This document shows positions 9,552 to 18,138 of a DNA stretch of 64,000 nt, in pieces. Position 1 is the stretch's first letter. The number at the start of each line of letters is the position of its first letter. The translations under genes were made by a program, and so were the position numbers. The stretch is from Aureimonas endophytica. GTDB taxonomy: Bacteria > Pseudomonadota > Alphaproteobacteria > Rhizobiales > Rhizobiaceae. The stretch spans positions 1,178,001 to 1,242,000 of the forward strand of contig NZ_BMIQ01000001.1 in assembly GCF_014642635.1 (NCBI RefSeq), read 5' to 3'. The notes beneath the pieces are model-generated. The model saw only the letters and a list, made by a program, of their open reading frames with translations, did not search any database and was not told the origin of the DNA.

Positions 9552-9737
9552 CACCGGATCTCCGAGGCGGCAGACAAACTCCGCGATAATGCCATATTGT
9601 GAGCAAGGTTCCCGTGACGGTAGGCCGCCTTGGGACAAGGTCGGGGATGGAAATGGATTTCGCCTGGACAAAAGTCGAGTGACGCCTTACCTCCTTTCCA
9701 AGACTTTATTCCTTTTTCCTTTGGCGGGGTGATCGAC

Positions 9738-10397
9738 GTGTTCTCACACGAGCAGATCTGGGCCGCCATCGACGGCCTGGCGGAACGCAACAAGCTGACG
9801 GCATCCGGGCTCGCGCGGCGCGCCGGGCTCGATCCCACGACCTTCAACAAGTCGAAGCGCAAGGCGAACGATGGCCGCCCGCGTTGGCCTTCCACCGAGT
9901 CGATCGCCAAGATCGTCGACGCGACGAACACCAATATCGACGAGTTCATGTCGCTGATGCGCGGACCGCACGGCATCCTGCATCCCGGCCAGGCCCCGGC
10001 GACGCCGACCATCGCCTCGATCCCGCTGCTCGGCTTCGCCGAGGCCGGCGCCGGCGGCTTCTTCGACGATGCCGGCTTTCCGGCCGGCCAGGGCTGGGAC
10101 GAGATCGCCTTTCCTCAAGTGGGCGACGAGCCGATCTACGCACTGGAAATCTCCGGCGATTCCATGCTGCCGCTCTATCGCGACGGGGACATCATCATCG
10201 TCTCGCCCAATGCCTCCGTGCGGCGCGGCGACCGCGTCGTCGTCAAGACCCGCGACGGCGAGGTGATGGCGAAGCAGTTGCAGCGGCGCACGGCCAAGAC
10301 CATCGAACTCGCCTCGATCAACCGCGACTATCCGGACCGCCAGTTCCGCACGGACGAGATCGAATGGATCGCCCGCATCGTCTGGGCGAGCCAATAG
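9738..10397 (+). CDS. XRE-HTH / LexA-like S24 peptidase transcriptional regulator (GTG start)
   Basis: A 219-residue repressor-like protein. An N-terminal helix-turn-helix (about 1-70, with ASGLARRAGLDPTTFNKSKR) is followed by a linker with Ala-Gly dipeptides (103-104 and 105-106) and an S24 protease domain. Ser142 (ISGDSMLPLYRDGD) and Lys179 (EVMAKQL) form the serine-lysine dyad and are 37 residues apart, the same spacing as Ser119-Lys156 of E. coli LexA, so self-cleavage is plausible. The GTG at 9738 has GGGGTGA upstream; GTG 9729 is an alternative. It is not LexA itself: the DNA-binding domain is of the XRE type. The SNase-like gene begins nine bases downstream. Confidence 0.85.
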   Translation: MFSHEQIWAAIDGLAERNKLTASGLARRAGLDPTTFNKSKRKANDGRPRWPSTESIAKIVDATNTNIDEFMSLMRGPHGILHPGQAPATPTIASIPLLGFAEAGAGGFFDDAGFPAGQGWDEIAFPQVGDEPIYALEISGDSMLPLYRDGDIIIVSPNASVRRGDRVVVKTRDGEVMAKQLQRRTAKTIELASINRDYPDRQFRTDEIEWIARIVWASQ

Positions 10398-10405
10398 GGC
10401 CGGCA

Positions 10406-11155
10406 ATGCTGGACGAACCGTCTCTCGGCCGCCTGCGCGAGCGGCTGCAGCGGAGCGCGGCGACCGCGCTCGGCCTCCTCCTGATCATTTTGGTCTTCGT
10501 CTATCTCGTGCCGAGGCGCGACGAGATCGCCGCCGGCCTTCAGCGCTCGCGCGACGCGGCCGCCCTCGCGGCGGAGACCGCGCCCCGCGCGTCGGAACCG
10601 GAGCCGGTCGCCGAGACCACGCCGCCGCCACAGGACTCCGCGCCGACGGTCGCACCCGCCTCCGATCCCGCGCCAGCCGCGCCGGACACGGCATCCCCCG
10701 CACCGACCGCGACCGCCGCCCTGACGCCGAGCGAGCTTCGTCCCGGCGACACGCCGGAGGAGTCGCGCTCGCAGCTCCTGGCCCGGCCGGTGGCGCTCGA
10801 CACGGCGACGATCCTCGTCGGCCGGGGCAAGGTGACGCTCGCCGGCATCGCGCCGGTGCCGCTCACCCGGCGCTGCGGCGAAAGCCGCGAGAGCTGGTTC
10901 TGCGGCGTCGAGGCCCGCACCCAGTTCCGCGCCTGGCTGCGGGCGCGCTCGATCCGCTGCGACGTTCCAGCCGGCTTCGGCGAGCGCACGGAAGCGGCGG
11001 TCTCGACCTGCGATCTCGCGGGCGAGGATCTCGGCCATTGGCTGGTCGCCAATGGCTGGGCGGAAGCGACCGAAAACGGCCCCTATGCGGGGCTCGAAAA
11101 GGACGCTAAGGCGCAGAAGCTCGGCATCTGGGCCGCGGGCCGCACCGTCCGCTGA
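10406..11155 (+). CDS. Membrane-anchored SNase-like (thermonuclease-fold) protein
   Basis: A 249-residue protein with a cytosolic N-terminus, one membrane segment (about 18-35), a Pro/Ala/Thr-rich linker (about 50-110) and a C-terminal domain resembling the staphylococcal nuclease fold, seen in the WFCGVEARTQFRAWLRAR helix and the closing HWLVANGWAEA and KAQKLGIWAA patterns. Two Cys near CGESRESWFCG and two more later may form disulfides, which fits a periplasmic location. The usual Arg/Glu catalytic positions are not obvious, so nuclease activity is doubtful. It starts nine bases after the S24 regulator and is probably co-transcribed with it. Confidence 0.65.
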   Translation: MLDEPSLGRLRERLQRSAATALGLLLIILVFVYLVPRRDEIAAGLQRSRDAAALAAETAPRASEPEPVAETTPPPQDSAPTVAPASDPAPAAPDTASPAPTATAALTPSELRPGDTPEESRSQLLARPVALDTATILVGRGKVTLAGIAPVPLTRRCGESRESWFCGVEARTQFRAWLRARSIRCDVPAGFGERTEAAVSTCDLAGEDLGHWLVANGWAEATENGPYAGLEKDAKAQKLGIWAAGRTVR

Positions 11156-11165
11156 CGCGTCGCGT

Positions 11166-12824
11166 TCAGCTCTTGCCGAGTTGGCCGGCCAGCGCCTTGC
11201 GGATCAGCGCCCGCGTTTCCGCGATGCCGTAGAGCTGCACGAAGGAGCCGAAGCGCGGCCCCTTCTCCTGGCCGATCAGCGTCTCGTAGAGCGCCTGGAA
11301 CCAGGTGCCGGACACGCCCGGGCCGCCATTCGGGCCGGTCTTGGAATGGTCCTGATAGCGCTCGATGCCGCGCGCGACGTCGAGGATCGCGTCCTGGATC
11401 GCCTCGCCCGAGGCGTCGCTCGGCAGATCGGCGAGCTTGGCGTCGAGGGCCTCCAGCGCCTGCCGCTCCACCGCGTCCGGCGCGCGGAAGCGCTTGGCCG
11501 GCTCCACGAAATCGGCGAAATAGCGTAGCGCATAGCCGACGAGGCGGTCGAGCTCCGGCTCGGTCTCGGGCGTCGAGCCCGGCGCATAGCGGCTGATATA
11601 GCCCCAGAGCGACGCCTTGTCGCCGGCATTGGAGGCCGAGACGAGGTTGAGCAGCATGGCGAAGGGCACCTTCACCGCCTCGGCCGGCGGGGCACCGGAA
11701 TGGATATGCCAGACGGGGTTCTGAAGCTGCTGCTTGGCCTCCTGCCGCCCGAAGGCCGAGACGAAGGAATAGTAATCGTCCACCGCCTTCGGGATGACGT
11801 CGAAATGCAACCGCTTGGCGGCGCGCGGCTTGCCGAACATGTAGAAGGCGAGGCTTTCCGGCGAGGCATAGGCGAGCCAGTCGTCGATCGTCAGGCCGTT
11901 GCCCTTCGACTTCGAGATCTTCTGTCCCTTCTCGTCGAGAAAGAGCTCGTAGTTGAAGCCGTCGGGCGGCGTGCCGCCGAGGGCGCGGCAGATCTTCGAG
12001 GACAGCGTGACAGAATCGATGAGATCCTTGCCGGCCATCTCGTAATCGATGCCGAGCGCCGTCCAGCGCAGCGCCCAATCCGCCTTCCATTGGCACTTCA
12101 CGGCGCCGCCGGTGACGCTCGTCTCGACGCGCTCGCCCGTTTCGGGATCGATATAGGCGATCATCCCGCGCTCGGCGTCGCGCTCGACCATCGGCACCTG
12201 GAGCACATTGCCGCTACGCGGCGAGATCGGCAGGAAGGGCGAATAGGTGGCGCGGCGCTCGGCACCGAGCGTCGGCAGGATGATCTCCATCACCTCGTCA
12301 TAGACGGCGAGCATCTTCAGCAGCGTCGCGTCGAACCGGCCGGAGGAATAATAGTCCGTGGCCGAGGCGAATTCGTAGTCGAAGCCGAAGCGATCGAGAA
12401 AGGCGCGCAGGCGCGCATTGTTGGCCGCGCCGAAGGACGGATATTCGTTCGAGAACGGGTCGGGCACGCGGCTCAACGGCTTGCCGATGAAGCTCGCCAT
12501 CATGTCCTTGTTCGGCACGTTCTCCGGCACCTTCCGCAGCCCGTCCATATCGTCCGAGAAGCAGATCAGCCGCGTCGGCACCTTGTCGCCGGTGAGGACG
12601 CGGAAGGCATGGCGCACCATGGAGGTGCGCGCCACCTCGCCGAACGTGCCGATATGCGGGAGGCCCGACGGGCCGTAACCGGTCTCGAACAGCACCTCGC
12701 GCCGGCTGTCGCCGATGCGCGCCAGAAGCTTGCGCGCCTCCTCGAAGGGCCAGGCGGCGGAATTCGCGGCTTCCGCCGTCTCGGCCTCGGAGATTGCCGC
12801 CGTAGCGGAACGAAGTGCGGACAT
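11166..12824 (-). CDS. lysK: Lysyl-tRNA synthetase, class I
   Basis: A 552-residue class I (archaeal-type) lysyl-tRNA synthetase, which charges tRNA-Lys. The HIGH-like motif is HIGT (57-60, in [13 protein letters not shown]) and the KMSKS-like motif is KISKS (302-306). A class I LysRS in place of class II is normal in alphaproteobacteria. The protein is full length and has an alanine-rich N-terminal stretch ahead of the Rossmann domain. It is convergent with the SNase-like gene, ten bases apart, with no obvious terminator between them. Confidence 0.95.
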   Translation of the reverse strand: MSALRSATAAISEAETAEAANSAAWPFEEARKLLARIGDSRREVLFETGYGPSGLPHIGTFGEVARTSMVRHAFRVLTGDKVPTRLICFSDDMDGLRKVPENVPNKDMMASFIGKPLSRVPDPFSNEYPSFGAANNARLRAFLDRFGFDYEFASATDYYSSGRFDATLLKMLAVYDEVMEIILPTLGAERRATYSPFLPISPRSGNVLQVPMVERDAERGMIAYIDPETGERVETSVTGGAVKCQWKADWALRWTALGIDYEMAGKDLIDSVTLSSKICRALGGTPPDGFNYELFLDEKGQKISKSKGNGLTIDDWLAYASPESLAFYMFGKPRAAKRLHFDVIPKAVDDYYSFVSAFGRQEAKQQLQNPVWHIHSGAPPAEAVKVPFAMLLNLVSASNAGDKASLWGYISRYAPGSTPETEPELDRLVGYALRYFADFVEPAKRFRAPDAVERQALEALDAKLADLPSDASGEAIQDAILDVARGIERYQDHSKTGPNGGPGVSGTWFQALYETLIGQEKGPRFGSFVQLYGIAETRALIRKALAGQLGKS

Positions 12825-12940
12825 GCCAATCCTCGGAACGATGGGGCGCCGACCGCCCGGAGCGCGTTCCGCACTGACGGTCGAGGCCGCAAGCCTTGCC
12901 GTCTAGGATGCGGGCTCCGGCCCGTCAACGGGTGATGCGC

Positions 12941-13789
12941 TCAGAAGGCGCTCGTCGGGAAATAGCGCAGCATCAGTTCGGAGAAGCGCTTCTTCGCGAC
13001 GACCTGGCCGAGCGCGTAGTCGAAGGCGCGCGCCAGCGCCTCGTCCGTCTTCGGCACGGCGATGGCGAGCCCTTCGCCGAGAAAATGGTCCGAGAGATAG
13101 GGGCCGCCGGTGAAGGCGCAGCAATTGCCGGCGGCGTCGCTGTCGAGCCAGAAGGAGAGAAAGACGCCATCGCCGAAGACCGCGTCGACCGTCTTCTGCC
13201 GCAAGGCGTCGAGCGCCGCCTGCCGGTCGTCGAAGAGCAGGCGCTCGGCTTCGGGAAAGAAGGCGGCGAGCATCGCCGCATGGGCGCTGCCGCGAACCGT
13301 GCCGACCTTCACCTTGGAGAGACGGGACTCGTCCGGCTTCGGCGCCGATCCGTCGCGCCGCGCGACGAAGCGCGCCGGATAGCGGAAATAGCTTTCGGTG
13401 AAGGCGAGGTCGCGCCGGTTGTCGGCCGTCACCGCGACGCCGGCGATCACCGCCTCGCCCTCGCCGCGCTGAAGCGCCGGCACGAGCTCGGCGAAGGGCC
13501 GCGCCTCGATCTGGCAGCGATCGGCGATCTCCAGCTCGTCGCAGACGAGGCGGGCGAGATCGACATCGAAGCCGGTCAGGCGCCCCTGCTGATCGAGGAA
13601 GTCGAAGGGCGGATAGTCGACGCTGGTCAGGAAACGGACGCGCGGACGGTCGGACAGGCTCTGCCGGGCGAGGCGCTGGCGCTGGTCCCAGAAGTTCGGC
13701 ACGGCGGTCCCCTCCGCCGCGCGGCCGGCCGGCATCGCGGCGAGCGTGGTCGTCAGGAGGAGGACTGCAACCAAAAGGCGATTAACCAT
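12941..13789 (-). CDS. Periplasmic amino-acid-type solute-binding protein (SBP family 3)
   Basis: A 282-residue secreted protein with a signal peptide (MVNRLLVAVLLLTTTLAAM..., cleavage near Ala24-Ala25). The mature part has the family 3 opening VRFLTSVDYPPFDFLDQQG-type strand, the FDVDLARLVCDEL helix, the RRDLAFTESYF motif and a hinge (VGTVRGSAHAAML), as in ABC transporter receptors for polar amino acids. No permease or ATPase gene is adjacent, so it is an orphan receptor; a sensing role or a transporter elsewhere is possible. Two adjacent Cys (NCCAF) may be a disulfide. Its start codon lies inside a perfect CtrA-type box. Confidence 0.85.
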   Translation of the reverse strand: MVNRLLVAVLLLTTTLAAMPAGRAAEGTAVPNFWDQRQRLARQSLSDRPRVRFLTSVDYPPFDFLDQQGRLTGFDVDLARLVCDELEIADRCQIEARPFAELVPALQRGEGEAVIAGVAVTADNRRDLAFTESYFRYPARFVARRDGSAPKPDESRLSKVKVGTVRGSAHAAMLAAFFPEAERLLFDDRQAALDALRQKTVDAVFGDGVFLSFWLDSDAAGNCCAFTGGPYLSDHFLGEGLAIAVPKTDEALARAFDYALGQVVAKKRFSELMLRYFPTSAF

Positions 13790-13796
13790 TCGTTAA
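13782..13796. promoter_or_regulatory. Candidate CtrA binding site TTAA-N7-TTAA
   Basis: TTAACCATTCGTTAA matches the full CtrA consensus TTAA-N7-TTAA at all eight defined positions, and its left part is the common TTAACCAT form. It overlaps the start codon of the minus-strand solute-binding gene and lies about 100 bases upstream of the plus-strand glycosyltransferase gene. Bound CtrA could repress the former or act at the latter. No binding data exist here. Confidence 0.5.
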
Positions 13797-13893
13797 TTAC
13801 GCCCCCTGATGCGTTTCGCCGCCGCCGGTACTCGTAAAGGCTGCATGCGCGAGTCCCACCTCAAGCCATTCCTGCGCCACGGCGATCGGCCCC

Positions 13894-15888
13894 ATGCGAG
13901 AACAGAGCGAGGCAACCGGCTTTCCGTCGATCGCCCTCCCTTACGGGTTCGGGCTGCCTTCGGACAAGCATGACGCGGCGGATGGCCGCGAAAGTCCGGC
14001 GTTCTTGGCCGAAATGCCGCGCTCGCCGCTCGACCGGGTGCTCGCCCTTCTGGCGCTCGATCCGGCCGCCGTCGCGGCGGCGAAGCTCGCGCGCCTTCGC
14101 AACGGGACCGATCTCGGCGCCGAACTCGTCGCCGCGCGGCGGATCGGCGAGGCGCAACTGGCGGCGGCGATCGCCACGGTGCTCCGGCTGGAACGGATGG
14201 AGGCGGAGCCGGCCGAGCTGCGCTTCGTCGGCGAGGAAGGTCCGGCGGCGCGGCTGATCCGCGTCCTCGCGCCGGAAGGCGAGAGGCTGGCGCTCGTCGC
14301 GCCCCGGCTGGAAGACATCGCCCGGCTCGAATCCGTCCTCGCGGCGCGGCCGGGGCTCTACGCCATGCTGCGGATCGCCACCCCAAGCGAGCTCTTCGCG
14401 CTCCATGCCGCGCGGACCGAGGCGGCGCGGGCGGAGGCGGCCTGTCTGAGCCTTTCGCGCGCGGCACCGGACTTCTCGGCGCGGCAGACGACGACCGGGC
14501 CGCAGGGCTTCGTCGCCGGCCTCGCGCCGGCTCTCCTCACCAGCCTCCCCACCTGGTCCACCGCGCTGCGCCTCCTCCATGTCGTGCTTCTCGCCCTCTT
14601 CCTCGGCGGCATCGCGCTGCGCCTCGGCGCGGCGCTGTCGCTGCTGCGCCGGCAAGGCCGGCAGGAACGGTCGCCGCTGATGGCGCTGGCGGCCATGGGC
14701 GCCATGCCGCGCTACAGCCTGCTCGTCGCGCTCCGCAACGAGACGCGGGACTGCGTCGCCGGACTGGTGGCGGCGCTCGACCGGCTGGACTGGCCGCGCG
14801 CCAAGCTGCAGATCCTGATGGTCTGCGAGGCCGACGATCCGGCGACCGTCGCCCATGTGCGGGACGCCATCGCGGATCGGCGCGGCTTCTTCCTGGTCGA
14901 GACGCCGCCGGCCCCGCCCCGCACCAAGCCGAAGGCGCTGAACTTCGCCCTGCCGCTCGCGACCGGGGAGATCGTCGCGCTGTTCGACGCGGAGGACCGG
15001 CCGAATCCAAGCCAGCTGCGCGCCGCCTGGGAGGCCTTCGAGACGAGTGGCGCGGACCTTGCCTGCGTGCAGGCGCCGCTCGTCGTCACCAACGGCGATC
15101 GCGGCTGGCTGCCGGCGCAGTTCGCCATCGAATATCGCGTCCTGTTCGGCGCCCTGCTGCCCTGGCTGGCGCGGCATCGCCTGCCGCTGCCGCTCGGCGG
15201 CACCTCCAACCATTTCCGGCAGGCGGCGCTCCGCGCCGTCGGCGCCTGGGACAGCCACAATGTCACCGAGGATGCCGATCTCGGCATGCGCCTCGCCCGC
15301 TTCGGCTATCGCACGGCGATGATCGCGCCGCCGACCTTCGAGGAGGCGCCGGAGCGCTGGCGCGACTGGCGCAATCAGCGCACGCGCTGGATGAAGGGCT
15401 GGATGCAGTCGTGGCTCGTCCATATGCGCCGGCCGCACCGTCTCGCTCGCGATCTCGGGATGCGCGACGTCCTCGTCTTCCAGCTGCTCTTCGCCGGCAT
15501 GATCGCCTCCGGCCTCGCCCATGCCGCGACGCTGCCGCTGGTTCTCGTGACGGTCCTGATCCTGGCGGGCGGCACGGAAGTCGGCGGCGCCGATGCGCTC
15601 CTCTTCGGGCTCGATGTCGTCGCCCTCGCGCTCGGCCACGGCGCCTATGCGATGCTGGCGCTCGGCACCAGCGAGGCAGGCGACGGGACGGCGCGGCGCC
15701 TGTGGAGCCTGCCGGCCTATTGGCTGCTGATCGGTCTGGCGACACTGCGCGCGCTCGGCCAGCTCGGCCGGAACCCTCAGCTCTGGGAGAAGACACCGCA
15801 TGGCAGCGCCGCGCGCCGGGACGCTTCGCCGGCGGAGAAAGCGCGGGGCGGAACCGGGACTGGTCGCGGTGCCGGCCTTCTGAGATAG
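13894..15888 (+). CDS. XagB-like processive family 2 glycosyltransferase
   Basis: A 664-residue membrane glycosyltransferase likely to polymerise an extracellular polysaccharide. Residues about 45-110 (RLRNGTDLGAELVAARRIGE...) look like a MshEN/GspE N-terminal domain. A membrane segment near 230-250 precedes a GT-A domain with DAED (365-368), TEDADLG (catalytic ED) and QRTRW (495-499), the D,D,D,QxxRW set of processive beta-glycosyltransferases. Several C-terminal membrane helices follow. XagB proteins have this order of parts. A CtrA-like box lies upstream. The call is good for the enzyme class; the product is unknown and the start could be further downstream. Confidence 0.8.
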   Translation: MREQSEATGFPSIALPYGFGLPSDKHDAADGRESPAFLAEMPRSPLDRVLALLALDPAAVAAAKLARLRNGTDLGAELVAARRIGEAQLAAAIATVLRLERMEAEPAELRFVGEEGPAARLIRVLAPEGERLALVAPRLEDIARLESVLAARPGLYAMLRIATPSELFALHAARTEAARAEAACLSLSRAAPDFSARQTTTGPQGFVAGLAPALLTSLPTWSTALRLLHVVLLALFLGGIALRLGAALSLLRRQGRQERSPLMALAAMGAMPRYSLLVALRNETRDCVAGLVAALDRLDWPRAKLQILMVCEADDPATVAHVRDAIADRRGFFLVETPPAPPRTKPKALNFALPLATGEIVALFDAEDRPNPSQLRAAWEAFETSGADLACVQAPLVVTNGDRGWLPAQFAIEYRVLFGALLPWLARHRLPLPLGGTSNHFRQAALRAVGAWDSHNVTEDADLGMRLARFGYRTAMIAPPTFEEAPERWRDWRNQRTRWMKGWMQSWLVHMRRPHRLARDLGMRDVLVFQLLFAGMIASGLAHAATLPLVLVTVLILAGGTEVGGADALLFGLDVVALALGHGAYAMLALGTSEAGDGTARRLWSLPAYWLLIGLATLRALGQLGRNPQLWEKTPHGSAARRDASPAEKARGGTGTGRGAGLLR

Positions 15889-15946
15889 ATCGGCCGTTCG
15901 GCGCCGCGCTTCCGGCGGCCTTCGAGTTCGCCGTCGGAGCCTGTCC

Positions 15947-16867
15947 ATGATCGTCCGTGCGCGGCCCTCCGCCTTTCGGCTGTTCTTCATCCTGCGCGGC
16001 TCGATCGTGCCGCGCATCCTGCCGCAGCTCGGCCTGGTCTTCGCCCTTTCCGCCCTCGTCGTCGCAGCGCATCGCCTCAGCCCCGCGCTGGTGCCCGGAT
16101 CGAGCGCCGCGCCCTTCGCCCTCATCGGCATCGCGCTCTCGATCTTTCTCGGCTTCCGCAACAATGCCGCCTATGACCGCTGGTGGGAGGCGCGCAAGAG
16201 CTGGGGGCAGCTCGTCTTCACCTGCCGCGATCTGGCGCGCCAGACCCTGATCCTCGACGAGGACGCGGCCGAGGGACCGGCGCGCGCGGAACTCCTGCGC
16301 CTCGCCACCGCCTTCGCCCATGCGCTCGTCCTGCGCCTGCGGCCCGGCGCCAGCCCGGCGAAGCTCGAGGCGAGCCTTCCCGCCGCGCTCGCCGCCCGCT
16401 TCGCGGCGAGCCGCAACGGCCCCGACCTGCTTCTGCGCGCGATCGGCGAGACGCTGGCGCGGCTGCGCCGCGCCGGGCGGATCAGCGATGTCGAGTTCGG
16501 CCGTCTCGACGAGACGGCGGGGCGGATGGCCGCCACCCTCGCCGCCTGCGAGCGCATCCGCTTCACGCCCCTGCCCTTCGCCTACACGCTGCTCCTCCAC
16601 CGCACCGCCTATCTCTTCTGCTTCCTCCTGCCCTTCGGCTTCGCCGACACGCTCGGCTGGGGCACGCCCTTCGTCAGCGCGCTCGTCGCCTATGCCTTCT
16701 TCGGGCTCGACGCCCTCGGCGACGAGCTGGAGGAACCCTTCGGGACCTTTCCGAACTGCCTGCCGATCGAGGCGCTGGCCGAGACGATCGAGATCAACCT
16801 GCGCGAGGCGATGGGCGAGACGGACCTGCCGCCGCTGCTGGCGCCGCGCGACTGGCTGCTGATGTAG
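15947..16867 (+). CDS. Bestrophin-like (YneE/UPF0187) membrane channel protein
   Basis: A 306-residue membrane protein of the bacterial bestrophin family, which form pentameric ion channels. The N-terminal pattern (FFILRGSIVPRILPQ), the first hydrophobic pair, and the signature NNAAYDRWWEARKSWGQLV are clear. C-terminal markers include FGLDALGDELEEPFG and FPNCLPIEAL, the calcium-clasp-like region of the family. Length is normal. It starts 58 bases after the glycosyltransferase gene and may be co-transcribed; no functional link to it is evident. Confidence 0.88.
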   Translation: MIVRARPSAFRLFFILRGSIVPRILPQLGLVFALSALVVAAHRLSPALVPGSSAAPFALIGIALSIFLGFRNNAAYDRWWEARKSWGQLVFTCRDLARQTLILDEDAAEGPARAELLRLATAFAHALVLRLRPGASPAKLEASLPAALAARFAASRNGPDLLLRAIGETLARLRRAGRISDVEFGRLDETAGRMAATLAACERIRFTPLPFAYTLLLHRTAYLFCFLLPFGFADTLGWGTPFVSALVAYAFFGLDALGDELEEPFGTFPNCLPIEALAETIEINLREAMGETDLPPLLAPRDWLLM

Positions 16868-16947
16868 AGGCGGCCGGGACGGCCGGGCGCGCCGCCCCGT
16901 CAACCATGATCCGACGACCGTCCGAAAGGCTCAGCGATTCCTCGTTG

Positions 16948-16965
16948 CAGAAAAACGATTTTCTG
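16948..16965 (+). promoter_or_regulatory. Candidate LacI-family operator before the 2-hydroxyacid dehydrogenase gene
   Basis: CAGAAAAACGATTTTCTG has perfect 7-base arms (CAGAAAA / TTTTCTG) around a centre containing CG, the form typical of LacI-family operators. It lies 30 bases before the ATG at 16995 and partly overlaps a possible -35 (TTGCAG). A degenerate second copy lies before alsB at 18050, and a LacI-type gene is in the same cluster. Confidence 0.55.
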
Positions 16966-16994
16966 ATACAGGAGGTGGCGAGGGAGGACATGTC

Positions 16995-18020
16995 ATGAGT
17001 CGCAAGATCGTTCTGGTCGATCCGCTGCCGCGGACGCTCGACCTGATCATGACGCCGGAGGTGCGCGCGCGCCTCGAGGCGCTCGGCGAGATCGTCATTT
17101 CTGAGGACCGGCCGATGCCGGACGATCAGGTCGACGCGCTGCTGCCCGACACGATCCTGATCTTCGGCCAGACCGCGATGCCGCGCGAGCGGCTCGACCG
17201 AGCGCCGAACCTCAAGGCGATCGTCAATGTCGAGTCGAATTTCCTGCCCAATATCGACTATCAGGCGGCGCAGGATCGCGGCATCTGGGTGATCACCCCG
17301 GCCTCCGCCTTCGCCGCGCCCGTCGCGGAAGCCGCCGTCGGCATGGCGATCGACCTCGCCCGCGGCATCACCGAGGCGGACCGTGCCTTTCGCGCCGGCA
17401 CCGAGGACTACGGTCTCGCCGGCAATGCCGCCACTTTCCGCTTCGCCGGTGCGCCGGTCGGCATCGTCGGCTTCGGCGATCTCGGCCGCCAGTTCCGCGA
17501 GCTGATCCGCCCGTTCAAGAACGAGGTCCGCGTCTTCGATCCTTGGCTGCCGGCCGAGATCCTGGAACGCGCCGACTGCCGGCCGGCGACGCTGGACGAG
17601 GTCTTCCAGGAGAGCCGCGTCGTCGTCGTCTTCGCCAGCGTCACCAGCGAGAACGAGGGCTTCATCGGCGCGCGCGAATTCTCCCTGATGCAGCCGGGCT
17701 CCGCCTTCCTGCTGATGAGCCGCGCGGCCGTGGTGAACTTCCCCGAAATGCTGGAGGCCGTGCGCTCCGGCCATATCCGGGCGGCGACCGACGTCTTCCC
17801 GGACGAGCCCGTGGCCGCGGACGATCCGGTCCGCCAGGTGCCCGGCCTGCTTTTGTCCGCCCACCGCACCGGCGGCACGCTCGACGCCTTCCATGCGATC
17901 GGCGCGATGGCCGTCGCCGATGCCGAACTCATCCTGCGCGGCCTGCCGCCGCAGCTTTGCCGCCGAGCCGACCCGGCGACGGCGGCGCGCCTGCGCTCCA
18001 AGCCGGTGTCCGTGTCCTGA
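16995..18020 (+). CDS. D-isomer-specific 2-hydroxyacid dehydrogenase family protein
   Basis: A 341-residue NAD-dependent oxidoreductase of the D-2-hydroxyacid dehydrogenase family (phosphoglycerate, glyoxylate or hydroxypyruvate reductase relatives). The Rossmann motif is GFGDLG (159-164). The catalytic triad is in place: Arg243 (LMSRAAVV), Glu271 (VFPDEP) and His290 (SAHRTGG), with normal spacings. The usual RG after the Arg is RA, a small departure. An operator-like palindrome lies before it and the D-allose transporter genes lie 118 bases after it, so its substrate is probably a sugar-acid-derived 2-keto or 2-hydroxy acid. The exact substrate is not known. Confidence 0.82.
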   Translation: MSRKIVLVDPLPRTLDLIMTPEVRARLEALGEIVISEDRPMPDDQVDALLPDTILIFGQTAMPRERLDRAPNLKAIVNVESNFLPNIDYQAAQDRGIWVITPASAFAAPVAEAAVGMAIDLARGITEADRAFRAGTEDYGLAGNAATFRFAGAPVGIVGFGDLGRQFRELIRPFKNEVRVFDPWLPAEILERADCRPATLDEVFQESRVVVVFASVTSENEGFIGAREFSLMQPGSAFLLMSRAAVVNFPEMLEAVRSGHIRAATDVFPDEPVAADDPVRQVPGLLLSAHRTGGTLDAFHAIGAMAVADAELILRGLPPQLCRRADPATAARLRSKPVSVS

Positions 18021-18049
18021 TCCGCCGCGCGGCCTTCGGGTCCACGCCG

Positions 18050-18067
18050 CAGAAAATGCTTTTTCCT
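18050..18067 (+). promoter_or_regulatory. Second, degenerate operator copy before alsB
   Basis: CAGAAAATGCTTTTTCCT repeats the left arm CAGAAAA exactly and the right arm as TTTTC, with the same 4-base centre length as the site at 16948. It lies 72 bases before the alsB start. The shared arms in two gaps of one cluster, both AT-rich in a GC-rich region, suggest one regulator, most simply the LacI-type protein at 21709. Confidence 0.4.
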
Positions 18068-18138
18068 TTGAACGTCCGGCCGGAGGGGTCGGGCGAGACG
18101 GGCGGCCCGGGGCCGTTCCGCAATTGGGAGGTTGTTCC

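Noticed and set aside
11166-12824. Transferred archaeal gene (class I LysRS)
   Set aside because: Class I LysRS is the normal, inherited form in alphaproteobacteria.
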